Of a DNA stretch of 7,125 nucleotides, positions 6,896 through 7,125 are shown in pieces. A program made the position numbers and the translations under genes. This DNA is from an uncultured Campylobacter sp. (lineage in GTDB: Bacteria > Campylobacterota > Campylobacteria > Campylobacterales > Campylobacteraceae). Location: positions 1 through 7,125 of the forward strand of contig CALISV010000105.1 in assembly GCA_938041615.1 (NCBI GenBank), read 5' to 3'. Every line of letters starts with the position of its first letter. Position 1 is the first letter of the stretch. The notes beneath the pieces were generated by a model that ran no database searches, was not told the DNA's origin, and saw only the letters and a program-made list of their open reading frames with translations.

Positions 6896-6919
6896 AAAAG
6901 GGGCTCAAATTTAAGCCCC
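6896..6919 (-). terminator. Rho-independent terminator of the TonB-dependent receptor gene
   Basis: Read on the minus strand, GGGGCT (6919-6914) pairs with AGCCCC (6905-6900) across an 8-base loop and is followed by TTTTT (6899-6895 region). The plus strand has no T-run after the stem. It lies 26 bp beyond the stop codon of the receptor gene entering from the right. Confidence 0.85.
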
Positions 6920-6944
6920 CGGAAGCGTAAGTTTAGAATAAAAA

Positions 6945-7125
6945 TTAAAATTTATAAGAGACGTTAACCTTAAAGTTTCTGCCCGGCTCCCAGTCGATCG
7001 CGTTCGCATCGCCCGTATATTCGGCTATTCTTTGAGACTGCGAGACGTAGGCTTTGTTAAATACGTTATAAACGCCCGCGTTTATCTCAAGCCCCTTAAA
7101 TTTACCGCCGCTTGGCGCATAGGTG
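6945..7125 (-). CDS. TonB-dependent outer-membrane receptor, C-terminal fragment
   Basis: Only the last 59 residues plus TAA are inside the window; the gene enters from the right edge. The fragment reads GLEINAGVYNVFNKAY and ends in EPGRNFKVNVSYKF. This is the typical close of TonB-dependent beta-barrel receptors: a GVYN(V/L)F(N/D)K strand, a GRNF turn, and a final strand with a terminal aromatic phenylalanine, the outer-membrane assembly signal. Such receptors import iron chelates, heme or other scarce ligands across the outer membrane using TonB-ExbBD energy. The tail resembles heme/hemoglobin-type receptors, but the substrate cannot be told from 59 residues. A terminator follows at 6896-6919. 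Confidence 0.87.
   Translation of the reverse strand, partial: TYAPSGGKFKGLEINAGVYNVFNKAYVSQSQRIAEYTGDANAIDWEPGRNFKVNVSYKF

Overview
The window looks like chromosomal DNA from a Campylobacter of the higher-GC group (C. rectus, C. showae or C. curvus type). This rests on protein style, short extended -10 promoters without a clear -35, dense gene packing, and the very frequent word AAATTT set against otherwise moderately GC-rich coding DNA. The species cannot be fixed from the sequence alone. No phage, insertion sequence, CRISPR array, tRNA or rRNA was seen.

Left part (1-3055, minus strand): a tight operon read right to left, panC, rimO, tilS. The genes are separated by a single base each (stop, one base, ATG). 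It encodes pantothenate synthesis, beta-methylthiolation of ribosomal protein S12, and lysidine modification of tRNA-Ile. tilS runs off the left edge.

Centre (3056-3162): a 107-bp divergent control region with two back-to-back extended -10 promoters (TGCTATAAT on minus, TGTTATAAT on plus). Their RNA polymerase footprints should overlap.

Right part (3163-6625, plus strand): a probable four-gene operon. It holds prfB (release factor 2, TTG start, no programmed frameshift, UAG stop), an unrecognised 105-aa protein, an RclA-like flavoprotein disulfide reductase whose start overlaps the preceding stop (ATGA), and a Sel1-repeat lipoprotein with five CX7C cysteine pairs. A hairpin overlapping the last stop codon and an intrinsic terminator close the unit. 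The two distal genes have a redox flavour: RclA of E. coli is a Cu(II) reductase that protects against hypochlorous acid, and the lipoprotein is disulfide-rich and predicted to be exported.

Right edge (6626-7125): about 270 bp of apparently non-coding DNA crowded with AAATTT words. Beyond it lie a minus-strand terminator and the last 59 residues of a TonB-dependent outer-membrane receptor that enters from the right.

Nothing here is clearly a new system. The best candidates for a second look are the RF2-RclA-CX7C lipoprotein operon with its unknown 105-aa member, and the overlapping divergent promoters.
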